Part shown: positions 1 to 10,148 of the stretch, piece by piece | How the letters are laid out: each line of letters starts with the position of its first letter | Numbering within the stretch: position 1 is the stretch's first letter | Source: Adenophora triphylla var. japonica | Lineage: Eukaryota > Streptophyta > Magnoliopsida > Asterales > Campanulaceae | NCBI GenBank assembly: GCA_022495995.1 | Contig: JAFEMH010000167.1 | Location: forward strand, 868,001 to 932,000 | Direction of reading: 5' to 3' | Length of the DNA stretch: 64,000 nt | Notes under the pieces: model-generated | Seen by the model: only the letters and a program-made list of their open reading frames with translations | What the model was told of the DNA's origin: nothing | Databases searched by the model: none | Translations under genes and position numbers: made by a program

Positions 1-3000
1 TAAGGGGGATCAAGGAAGAGGTTGTCGTTTATGGGATGGAAGTTAATCCGACTTTCAAACCTAAGGAGAAGAGGCTAAGGAGTTTTGATCGTGATAAAGA
101 AGAAGCTATAAAACTGGAGGTAGACAAACTTTTAAGTGTAGGTGTCATCAAAGAGGCCTCCTATACTACCTGGCTAGCAAATGTGGTGATGGTGAAGAAA
201 GCTAATGGCAAGTGACGTATGTGTGTCAACTTTACCAATCTCAACCTAGCTTGCCCGAAGGATAGCTACCCACTTCCACGGATTGACAAACTGGTGGATT
301 CTATAGCTGGACATACTACTCTGAGTTTCCTCAATGCATATTCGGGTTACCATCAGATAAAGATGCATAAGGATGACGTAGTGAAGACTGCCTTCCAAGC
401 TTCTGGGAGTATATATTGCTACAACATGATGCCATTCGGCCTAAAGAATCAGGTGCTACCTACCAGAGGATGGTTAACAAGGTCTTTGCATCTCAAATTG
501 GAAGAAACATGGAGGCCTACATCAACAATATGGTCATCAAAACAAAGGCCGGACGTCACGTGGTCGACCTAAAGGAAGCATTCGCCAATTTGCGGGAAAA
601 CGACATGAAGCTCAATCCAAGCAAGTGCATATTTGGGGTAGCAGCAGGGAAGTTTCTGGGTTTTATGGTCTCTCAAAGAGGTATTGAAGCCAATCCTGAG
701 AAGATTAAGGCTCTGGTCGACATGAAGGAGCCCACATGTATTAAGGAGATGCAGCGACTAAACGGTAGGATGGCAGCCTTAGGTCGCTTTATTGCCAAGT
801 CAGCGGAGAGGTCTCTCCCCTTCTTCAAATCTTTGAGGGAGACGAAAAGCTTTGAATGGACTGCCGAATGTTCATCATCATTCCAGCAGCTTAAGAAGTA
901 TCTTGCCTCTCCTCCATTATTGAGCAACCCGGACATGGGGGAAACTTTGTTCGTATATCTGTCAATTGGCGACCAAGCTGTGGCAACCGTGCTAGTTAGA
1001 GAAGAAGGGAGGCTTCAGAAGCCTGTTTATTATGTGAGCAAGGCCCTATCCGACGAAGAGGGCAGGTATTTTAATGTAGAAAAGGTGGCCTAGGCTTTGG
1101 TCATTGCATCCAGGAAGCTGCAAGCTTATTTCTTAGCTCACCCTATTGTCGTGTTAACAAACGCTCCCCTAAGGATGATCTTGCATAAGCCAGAAATTTC
1201 AGGTCGACTACTCAACTGGTCAATAGAGCTACCCGAGATTGACATTGAGTATAGGCCTCGAAAGGCATTGAAAGCTCAACCTTTGGCAGACTTCTTAGTC
1301 GAGCTTACGTTCACCAAGGAAGATAGCGAAGTGAGAGCCCAGAAGGAAAGTGTGATGGGAAAGGAACCTGCAAATCAGCCCGTAGTAAGTTTGCTCGACG
1401 ATTGCTGGAAAGTTTATTCTGATAGGTCGGTAACTTAGAATGTTAGAGGGGCTGGGATTGTTCTAGTCGATCCAGAGACAGGCAAAGATTTTGAGGACGC
1501 ATTGAGGTTCAAATTTGAGGCTTCTAACAACCACGCCGAGGTCGCAGCTATGAGTACGCCAAGTATTTTAGGGCTACGAAAGTAATGGCCTACTGTGACT
1601 CTCAGTTGATCGTAAACCAAGTCAGAAGGGAGTATGAAGTGCTAAACCCTACCCTTGTCAAATACTGTGACCTAGTGAAGGAGTTAGTCAAAGACCTAGA
1701 ATTTTGGGAGATACAAAGGGTAGGTCGAGATGATAACGAGTTGGCCAACCTACTCTCAAAGTTGGCCACATCGGACGAGTAGCATGAAGAGCCAATCTCC
1801 TACCTAGAGCATCCATCATACGAAAGGGTCCAGATTCTATGCTCGGTTGATGACCTAAGAGGTGGCTGGATTAATAAAAATTGCTAGATCGAGGAAATAA
1901 AAGACTACATAGAAAAGGGCGAGCTACCCGCTGACGAGCAAGCAGCTCGAGCAATCAAGAAGAAAGCTCCGAGGTATGTCATACACGGAGATGCACTGTT
2001 CAGAAGATCCTTCACAAAGCCGTTATTGAGGTGCGTTCACCCCATGGAGGTTACTCAGCTTTTGCACGAGGTACATTGTGGAGTCTGTGGTGGACACCCG
2101 GGGGACAGAACTTTGGCTAACAAGATGATCACTTTGGGTTACTATTTGGCCTCACTTGAGAGCAAACGCTCATGATTTTGTACAGCAGTGTGACAAATGC
2201 CAGAGATTTGCCGACCTACCTAAGAGCTGCCTACAACCGAGCAAACTCCAGTGGTCGCAACTTAGCCTTTTAGTTTGTGGGGAGTCGATTTGATTGGTCC
2301 CTTCCCACCCGCTCGATGAAACTATAAGTACGTGATCGTTGCTATTGATTACTACACCAAGTGGATCGAAGCCAAGCCCTTAGCCAAGATTACGGAGGAA
2401 AACTCTATCAACTTTATTCATGATTATATTTGGTGTCGATTTGGAATTCCGTGAGCTATTGTGATGGATAACGGGCTACAATTCTATACAGCCTTTGAAA
2501 TGGAGATGAATAGATTGGGCGTCAAGCATTGGAAGTCGTCAGTCGCATATCCACATGGTAACGGGCAAGCAGAAGCAGCGAATAAACTGGTCCTATCAGC
2601 ACTTAAGATGAGCTTAGTTGGTCGAGCTGGCAGATGGTTGGACGAACTTCCCATTGCTCTCTGGGCAGTCCGCACAACCACCCGGGGGCCTACAGGTGAA
2701 ACCCCATTTACCCTTACATATGTATTAGAGGCCATAGCACTAGAAGAGCTACAGGTTCCTACAACAAGTGTAGTCTTCTTTGATCACGGTCATAACGACA
2801 TCAACAAATTGATCGACTTGGATTTACTCGATGAGAAGTGGGCTACAGCTTAACTATGAATGATCAACTACAAGAAGAAAACCAAGGGCTACCATGACAA
2901 GAAAGTCAAGAAGAGGTCGTTCAAAGTGGGGGACTACGTGCTGAGGAAGATGGAGGTAACCGGAAGGAAAGCAGAACAGAACAAGTTATCTCCTAACTGG

Positions 3001-3120
3001 GAAGGTCCTTACATAGTTACTCGAGTTGTCAAAGATGGAACTTATATGATTGGTCATCCATAGGGTGAAGAGTTGAAACATCCATGGAATGCTAGCCACC
3101 TTATTAAGTATTACTTTTAA
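1..3120 (+). pseudogene. pol: E1 pol remnant: RT, RNase H, integrase
   Basis: The stretch encodes gypsy reverse transcriptase (1 to about 1000), RNase H (about 1000-1780) and integrase (about 1900-3120) in that order. It opens inside the RT N-terminal region and meets a TGA at 211-213 where related copies have Trp. A frame change occurs near 450 after the MPFGLKN motif, and further stops lie near 1090, 1436, 1780, 2190, 2450 and 2850. The first catalytic Asp of RT reads Asn (codon 333-335) and the YxDD box reads YINN (518-529), so all three metal-binding Asp are lost. In RNase H the first block reads YSDRS instead of the usual DGS type. Integrase keeps the HHCC region near 2070-2200 in part, a DNG block near 2464 and a C-terminal region ending at 3118. 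The closest relative here is the E2 pol. Confidence 0.9.
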
Positions 3121-3194
3121 GTTTCAGTTTTCTATTTTCTATGTAACCGTTCTACTACATAAATAAAGCAGCAGTTCTATTCAAAACAAGTAGT

Positions 3195-3740
3195 GTTACT
3201 CTTATGTTTCTAAACAGGTCTGACTCTTAGTTGACCTCGTTCTAACAGATTCGACTTTAAGTCAATCTCGTTCTTCTAACAGGTCCGACTCTTAGTCGGC
3301 CTCATTCAAACAGATTTGACTGTTCAGTCAATCTCGTTCTTCTAACAGGTCCGAATCTTAGTCGACCGCGTTCTAACAGATTTGACTTTCAGTCAATCAC
3401 GTTCTTCTAACAGGTCCGACTCTTAGTCGACCTCGTTCTAACAGATTCGACTTTCAGTCAATCTCGTTCTTCTAACAGGTCCGACAATTAGTCGACCTTG
3501 TTCTAACAGATTCCACTTTCACTCAATCTCGTTCTTCTAACAGGTCCGACTCTTAGTCGACCTCGTTCTAACAGATTCGACTATTCAGTCTATCTAGTTC
3601 TTCTAACAGGTCCGACTCTTAGTCGACCTCGTTCTAACATATCCGATTCTTAATTGATCTCGTTCTAACAGATCCGATTCTTAGTCGATCTCATTCTAAC
3701 AGATTCGACTCTTAGTCAATCTTGTTTTAAAACAAGAAAG
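3195..3740. repeat. 31-bp tandem array after E1 pol
   Basis: About 17 copies of a 31-bp unit alternate between two versions, one reading TTCTAACAGGTCCGACTCTT and the other TTCTAACAGATTCGACTTTC in the first 20 bases. The higher-order unit is therefore about 62 bp. The array starts some 75 bp after the integrase stop and decays towards its right end. Arrays in the same place, between pol and the 3' LTR, occur in E2, E5 and E6. Confidence 0.9.
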
Positions 3741-4026
3741 TATTAAGTCGACTTTGTTAAACTAGTCCGACCAAAAACTTGTGTCAATTCTGTTCATCCT
3801 AACAATATAGTTCGACAAATAAATACAAGCAACGATCCAAACAAAGAGATTCAAGTATAAGTCAACTATGATTAAATAAAGCAAGTCCCCCAAAGTGGGC
3901 TAAAACATGAGCAAATAAATATTGCGAGTTAAATGCCTCCCAAAAACTGGGCCAAGGTATAGGTTACATAGACCAAAAAAGGAAAAAATGTTTTGGAGCT
4001 TGTTCATTACATCAGCCAAACAAAAA
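3741..4026. other. Spacer between array and antisense gene of E1
   Basis: No gene was recognised here. The stretch holds degenerate remnants of the 31-bp repeat and then AT-rich sequence that would be the 3' untranslated part of the minus-strand gene. Confidence 0.5.
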
Positions 4027-7000
4027 TTAAATGTCTTCATCATTGGCAGCTTGAGCTTGCTGGTCTTGGGCGACCTCCTCACCTTCGTCTTCCTCCATCT
4101 CATCAGCTTCCTGCAATTCTTGGAGTAGAGTATCAAAGTTGACCAGATTAACTTCAGGAGCAACCCAAGGCTCAGCTCCCTCCTCCTCATCTTCTTGAGT
4201 AATGGCACCCAGGTCATTGGCATTATAAGGGATGAGAGGATGACCACTTTGGGCTTGCATATCATATTGATCCTCCGAGGCCCATTTAGCCAGTTGCTCA
4301 ACAGACAAGTCGCTGGAGGGATCAACAATAATTTGGGGGCCATGTGTCCTCGTCTGACATCAAAAAATGCCCTAGCTTGATCCGTGATGAAGTTGAAACA
4401 CTCATCACCATCTTTATAAGCCTCCACTACAGCCTTGCTCGCAGCTTCCTTAGCAGCATCTACGGCAACCTTCAGCTTGGTTTTAGCTTCCTCTTCCCAC
4501 TTCAGTCGAGCTGCTTCATGATCTTCACTTTGCTTGGCAAACAAAGCATTACTTTCTTTGAGTAGCTGGGTCACAGTTTCAAGCTCCTGCTCCACCGTCT
4601 CCTTACCTAAATGGGCTGCAGCGAGCTCCTTCTTGGCGTCACCTAGCTCGCCCCATACCTCATCCTTGGCTTTCAGAGCATTCTCTTTAACCAGCTTTAG
4701 GACCACATAAGCTAAGTCCAAATCTGCATACTTCTCCCTCATCTCTACAAGCTCATCAGAATTTCGATCGTACATTGTCATGGCAAGCTTTTCTCTCTCC
4801 TCAGCAGCCTTCCAGCCGCTCTTGGCTAGCTCGACCAAAGCAAGAGAATACAAGAAAAATAAAGAGAAGGTTTAGATCGACAGTTTATGAATAGATGTGC
4901 GACCAAAAGGGAAAACAGATACACATGGAAAAGCTCAAGGTTTACCTTAGAATGAACAAGGCTCGACCTAGTACTGAACTCCTCAGCGCTCAGACCCTTC
5001 TCAGCATGGTTAGCCACCAGGTCCCTATGAGCACCTCGCCTTACTACCACCTGCCCATTCTCTAGCTCTGGATATTCCCTATAGGAGCTATCAATTCCAG
5101 TGAGAGGAAGGACATCACTTAGCTTGTCCACACGAGCTCGGATGAACTCAGCGTACGAAACTTTGGAAGTTTGGGGTAGAGGGCCTTTAGCAATAGCATC
5201 CGATGCTCGAAGAGAGTCATCCCGCTCAGATCAAGGTTTGAGCTTTGATCTTTCCCTTTTATTGGCAAGAGGGCGGTCGTCTTCATCTTCGTCTTCCAGG
5301 TCGACGATATCCTGGTTAGCTTTATCGTTGGGGGTCTCCAGCATGGGTTCAAGTGTTTGCTCGGGTCCAGAGGTGAATTTGGTCGAGATACCAGCCCCCT
5401 CCACAACTACTGTTGTATTGTCTTATGGGGCATCACCCATTGTTTTCTCCAGCTCATCTTGCTCGGCCCCTTCCTCGATAGGGATCATCTTCTCGGTATC
5501 TTCGGGAATCAACTGCAACAATTTATGTCGATCCTCGGCTTCTTTCTGCCAGCTAGCTCGGGCATTGGCAGCACCATGACCCTTCTTGCTTTTCTTCACA
5601 TTTACATTCACAACCCGCACCATGTTTGCTTCCTACTCCGGGGTAAGAACTGCACAGGTAAGAAGAAGTGTTAGCTCGAGATGGTCGATACAAAAATTGA
5701 TGAGTAAAACATGTATGAGCAAAGTAAGAATTGACGAGCTAAGTGAAAGGGCAAGTAAACACTTACCGCCAAAATTATCTTTGTTCGATCGGCAGAAGTC
5801 TTTGGTCATTTTACAATCGTGACACTGGTTCTCAAACCTAAACCTATCTCCCTCATGGATAACCTAATCGGGGTACCAGAAGTCTTTGGTCATTTTACAA
5901 TCGTGACACTGGTTCTCAAACCTAAACCTATCTCCCTCATGGATAACCTAATCGGGGTACCTCAAACTCCTAACTATTGGAACCAGAGGAGCTACCTCGC
6001 CACTACCCAACATCATCCCAGCCTGGATATAGTTATTTTTGGTGGTCCCTAAGATCTCCCAGCTGATTAGACCCCTGCGAGTTACTTCTACCAATTTCTT
6101 GTATAGGGCATCGCTCCAGTCCGACACCCAATAATCCTGCTCCTTGATTACCTCGGAGGTGTCATCGGGTAAGGGGAATTCCCAACCTCTCCTGCTCTCA
6201 ACTACAATGACATGGGAGTTCCACCCACTAGCCTTACTAGGAAGATTGATGAAAAGCTTTGGGCATGAGGTCTTGAAGGGGTGCTAATCCCCAGGGTCGA
6301 CTTATCTACTGTGACCTTAAAAAACATCCTAAAAACATGGACACAAGGCTCGAAACCTAGAAACCTACATATCAGGCAAAGCGTACCAAAACTCTACAAG
6401 TATTAGCTCCCAATTGCAGAGGTAAGGCGTCCATGCATTCCATAAATTCACTAATAAATGGGTCCAAGGGGAGTCTCAACCCAGCCTCAAATTGACCATA
6501 AAAAAAGGCTACCCTAGTTGGATCCAAGATATAAGACAACCCAAATTTGGTCATGAATTCTTTCTTGGGGTAATGGGTAAGTCTGAACTCATATCTGTTG
6601 ATATCGTAAAAGCCATGAAGGATGTTTATTCGGGATTCAGAGCCTTTCTTCCCAGCAACAGGTTTGGGGGCCACATAACCCCTTTTGTTCCTCCCTTGTA
6701 CAACTGAGGAGTCAAAAGCATCCACGATTCTGGGGCTCGACGAGGTAGATGCGTTAGCCCGCCCTTGATCTGCCATATCTATAGAGGATGAAACAGGGGA
6801 ATCAGTTCTACTTATAGACTCAAGTGACCTACCTAAGGGCGACCTAGATTTCCCTGGAAACCCTTGTCTATTTCTAAGGAATGAAGGCTTATTAGGTCCC
6901 ATAACATAGAACAAGACTAAATGGTCGAGCAACTCATGGAAAAGATGAAAGGAAACAACTCTTTGGTCGTCTACATCTAAGTCTCCCAAATTTTCTCCTA

Positions 7001-7166
7001 TAGGGAGGTATAGCTAGCTAAAGCTCAAGCCCCACCTGGTCAAGATGGAAGCACACTCGTCCATGGTTATCTCCTTTCATACCCCACATATGTGTTTATA
7101 TACTCTACGATTGGCGGTGCAATACCCATACCAAACCCTTGGTTCGTAACTAAATGTCCTAGCCAT
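4027..7166 (-). pseudogene. E1 antisense gene (gypsy-type transposon domain plus coiled coil), broken
   Basis: This minus-strand gene lies between pol and the 3' LTR. A likely start is the ATG at 7166, beginning Met-Ala-Arg as in the related E2 gene. The N-terminal part (about 6990-6372) holds the block AGLRLPLDPFISE, which matches AGLRIPLDPFLCE in E2 and resembles the putative gypsy-type transposon domain (Transposase_28 family). A charged middle part (5623 to about 5120) is followed by a Lys/Glu/Ala-rich coiled coil (about 4825-4330). The C-terminal block is QLAKWASE then GHPLIPY, and the end is acidic with a stop at 4027. A splice donor AAG|GTAAAC is visible at 4946/4945, but the acceptor is unclear. 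Stops (for example near 7080 and 5423) and frame changes (near 5120 and 4310) break it. Its function in the family is unknown. Confidence 0.7.
5793..5960. repeat. Perfect 84-bp tandem duplication
   Basis: Positions 5793-5876 are repeated at 5877-5960 with no difference that I could see. The unit is 84 bp, so it would add 28 codons without changing frame in the minus-strand gene. Perfect identity in an otherwise decayed gene points to a recent slippage or crossover event. Confidence 0.92.
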
Positions 7167-7371
7167 GGTAGAAATCATAGAAAGCTCTTAATAAAGCTAA
7201 AGATAGAGAAATCGGAGGGTACCTTGGTTAAATTGGTGAAGATGGGTTTTGAAAACAGACCAAAGAGCTTGAATGCGCCAGGGGAAATCCGAAAATTGTT
7301 CTTGCCTTTCTTCTTGCTTCTTGCTTGAGATTTGGGGGTTCGTAAAAAATCAAAAAGGAAAAGGATTTTCC

Positions 7372-7379
7372 TTTTATAC
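7372..7379 (-). promoter_or_regulatory. TATA box of E1 antisense gene
   Basis: On the minus strand the sequence GGTATAAAAGG lies about 205 bp upstream of the Met-Ala-Arg start at 7166. The region between is pyrimidine-rich in the coding sense, as expected of a plant 5' untranslated region. E2 has a TATA box in the matching place. Confidence 0.5.
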
Positions 7380-7590
7380 CCAATGCTAATCCTTCCTTAA
7401 ATTGGAAAGGTTTGGGGTTTCAAACGGTTAACGGTGCTTCAACAGATCTGGCCGTCAAAATAGTCAATGGTTGAGATTGAACCACATCATCTTGGTTGAC
7501 CATCTATCAGTTCGAGCATCTAGCTACGACCTACTCAAATCTTCATTAAATTTTTTATAACTTCCTGATCGACATAGTCAACTCAGAATG

Positions 7591-7601
7591 TTGGGGGCAA
7601 C
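7591..7601 (+). other. Polypurine tract of E1
   Basis: TTGGGGGCAAC lies immediately before TGAACGAAAT, the candidate first bases of the 3' LTR. G-rich tracts directly before TG are the plus-strand primer of Tat elements. Confidence 0.5.
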
Positions 7602-8400
7602 TGAACGAAATAAAAGTGACATGCAAGGCTCAATATACAAAGCCCAATTATTCAGACGTTATTGTCACCACATCCTTAGTGAATCGGCCCAATAATTACA
7701 AGGCCCAAGGCTCATCAGCAAAGATCAGTCGATCTAGCTCATTGTCCGACCTCCTTGATTCCGACCTAGCTTTGTCCGACATACAATCCGTATCTCATAA
7801 GAGTATCATCCGGCTATATCAATCAGTCAGATCGACCTAAACTCATGCAGGCGACCTCGACCTACAAGACGTACGTCGACCTACAGAGTCATAACGTGCC
7901 TACAACTATTTTGGCCCCCAACCCCAAATATTCTTATATTTCATCAAAAGAATTTCATTATCCACCACTACTTTGCTACTTCAATAAGGACCCGTCCAAC
8001 GGTTGAAAATAAACGGCTGTTTATTAATCTTTAGGGGCTCCAAATTCATACCCAATCTATTATAGTAGACTCAATTATTCCTATTAAATCGGTTCAAATT
8101 TTCTTCTTTATTTGACCTTAATCTACATAAAGACACAATTAATCTACATAAAGACACAAGACAATTTCCTTTTATTAAATCAATACTCACTTAACGAAAG
8201 TTTATTTTGTTTTTCCAAATTTGCACTTGACATGATTTTTTTATAAATTAAAATTCACTTAGAGATGGAGGGAGTATTTAATATCACATACTTCACACAG
8301 AGGCCCCGCCAAAAGATTAGCTTTGGGCCCAAATTTTATAGGTCCGGCCTTGCTTCACAATATATAAAAAAATTATCAGAAAAAAATATTTTTCCACATA
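7602..8400 (+). repeat. Probable E1 3' LTR, end not defined
   Basis: The start TG follows a polypurine tract. An AT-rich stretch with a TATA-like TTCTTATATTT near 7930 could be the promoter. There is no second LTR in the window to compare, and I cannot place the end. A direct repeat of about 22 bp (ATCTACATAAAGACACAA) occurs twice near 8110-8150. Confidence 0.4.
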
Positions 8401-8639
8401 TTTCAAAACATAGTCTTACGAGTCTTATTAATTCAACTGAGTTTTATCATAATTTTATAAAAAATAATTTGACTATAAAACTAAACTAAACAATTTGTTG
8501 GAAGAACAAGGAAGTATATTACGTAGACCTCTTGGAGCATGAGCAATTTTTCGCTCACCGTGGGTGAACGAATATAGAGCCGTAAATTTTCATTCACACA
8601 AACTAACTGACATTCCGTAATGATGAATTAATTTTTTCA
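8401..8639. other. Unassigned AT-rich junction
   Basis: No gene was recognised. This stretch must contain the junction between the E1 LTR and the end of the E5 LTR, but neither edge can be seen from sequence alone. Confidence 0.4.
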
Positions 8640-8826
8640 TTCATAATGTATTTAAAGACTTGAAATTTAAAACATTATTTAAAGTGTGGAAGGAGATCTT
8701 ACCAATGTTGGTTACGAATGATCTTCCTAGGGTTTGTAGGAGGAATGTGTTTGGTTGAGGGTGTTTAAAGAGGAGAGAAATTCTGCACTCACTCGAGCAG
8801 AACCTCCCCTAATTAACTCTCGAATC
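8640..8826 (-). repeat. E5 3' LTR, distal fragment left of E2
   Basis: Read on the minus strand, this continues the E5 LTR interrupted at 36103. It contains the block CCAACATTGGTAAGATCTCC (8715-8696), matching CCAACATTGGTAAGGCCTCC in the E7 LTR. It also holds a second copy of an ~80-bp segment found at 36110-36190. The left end of the LTR is not defined and may reach below 8640. Confidence 0.65.
8822..8826. repeat. Target site duplication of E2, left (GAATC)
   Basis: The five bases before the E2 5' LTR are identical to 36103-36107 just after its 3' LTR. Confidence 0.9.
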
Positions 8827-9591
8827 TGATGCTGCCCAAAAATAAGAATTGGGCTTATACAAATCTATAGGCGAGAAATGGCTAAGCATGGCCCAAATAA
8901 GGATAAAGGCCCAAGAAGAAAATAGTTACAAATGTATCCAAGGCTATCCCGCCGGCAAGTATGTCCAGGATGTCCCGCCTATATCGCTTAAAAGGTAAAC
9001 AACGAGATAGCAGAGGCGAGATAATAATAGATGATCGGCGAGATAACAGGGGCGAGATAATGGGATGAGGTGACATGATATTTAGTTTAACATTATATGG
9101 CAATGGGTAGATTCCGGTTGGACGCGACATGCGAGAGGCGGCATATAAATATCTTTGAAATGGGACCCACTATAACGATTTTGCATTGGGAAAAGTTACG
9201 TGTGTCAGAGAGGAACGTCACATGTATTGGGTTTATTCTTTTTGTTGAGTTCATGAACCAATTAAATGATGACACGTAGAGTGAGAGGTTAACTGCTGCA
9301 CGAGATAGGCACGTGAGGATAGCATGTGCATGGCAGGAGGGAAGGGAGGTATATATATGAGGGATCGTCATCCCTTCAAAGGTACGCCCACATACACACT
9401 CGGAACACCTTCCCTTCGGTTTTAGATTCATCCTTGCCAAATTGATACTTATCCTCACGCCGGAGGGGCTACGTCGGAGCCGCCCCCGGAGTCTCACCTT
9501 GTTTGTGTTGCAGACGTGAAGAAGGAGCCGAGATAACAGATTTGGACTACATTGGGCCTTGTTGCTGTTAAAGAAATTCCTAGCAACATCA
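8827..9591 (+). repeat. E2 5' LTR (765 bp)
   Basis: TG...CA ends, aligned by eye along its whole length with 35324-36102. A G-box CACGTG (9310-9315) lies about 40 bp upstream of the TATA box at 9350. The 3' copy has an extra GGCTACGCCGGAGG-like block of about 14 bp, which accounts for the length difference. Confidence 0.93.
9310..9358 (+). promoter_or_regulatory. G-box and TATA box of E2 5' LTR
   Basis: CACGTG at 9310-9315 and TATATATAT at 9350-9358 are both kept in the 3' LTR (35807-35812 and 35847-35857). This is a plausible Pol II core promoter for the element RNA. It lacks the TCCGYRCGGA palindrome of the Ogre-like LTRs. Confidence 0.6.
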
Positions 9592-9593
9592 AT

Positions 9594-9610
9594 TGGTTCC
9601 GTTGCCGGGA
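9594..9610 (+). other. E2 primer-binding site, tRNA-Asp-like
   Basis: TGGTTCCGTTGCCGGGA begins two bases after the LTR. It differs by two adjacent bases from TGGCGCCGTTGCCGGGGA-type sites, which pair with tRNA-Asp and are usual in Tat and Athila elements. Confidence 0.7.
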
Positions 9611-10148
9611 CTGAATCTCTTCATCATTTAAGATCTTCATCGGATATCTAGTTAGTTTTTGGGAGCTATTCATGGGTATGGTGATTGAGTTGGTGTTTGG
9701 TTGATTTGTTCGTTATTGTTCATAACTTGCAAGTTGGGATTCGTCTGGGGGGAGTATTGTTTTATTTGCTGGGTTGATTATTGTTCATAATTTTCGCTAG
9801 AAAAGTTTTCTGGGGCGAAGTGATTGTTAGGTAGGTGATTGTTGAGTGTGGATCTGGCAATTTTTGAAGTTTTGGTGGTGTTCAAATTTGTTACTATTGT
9901 GTTTATGGGAGTTTATTTGCACGTTCATATGATTTTGCCGGCTTAAAGTTTTTGGTGTTTCTGGGTTTTGATTTGGTGAAATTTTTGGAAGTTAGATTTG
10001 GGTTAATAGGGTGCTTGATAATTGTGAGTTAGTTGAAGTATATTTTCAAGTTTCTGGGTTTAGATCTACAAATCTTCATAAGGTGTTCATAAGATCTGCA
10101 TATCTTCAAGTTTGGATTCATAAGTGTTGATTACTTGAGCCAGAAGAA
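9595..10148 (+). other. E2 leader before gag
   Basis: About 550 bp of T/G-rich untranslated sequence from the primer-binding site to the first gag ATG. No gene or repeat was recognised. Confidence 0.6.

Larger units (their letters stand above)
1..8400 (+). mobile_element. E1: Tat-like Ty3/gypsy element, 5' part outside window
   Basis: This is the 3' portion of a gypsy element. The order is RT, RNase H, integrase, a 31-bp repeat array, an antisense gene, then a purine tract and probable LTR start near 7602. That order is the one known for Tat-lineage elements with an antisense ORF. The left side, including gag, protease and 5' LTR, lies outside the window. The right limit is uncertain: I could not find an LTR end with a target duplication, and the E5 LTR begins somewhere before 8640. 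All reading frames are broken, so this copy is dead. Confidence 0.75.

Noticed and set aside
8264..8277. GATGGAGGGAGTA, like the end of a Stowaway or mariner element
   Set aside because: No matching inverted end or TA duplication found nearby.
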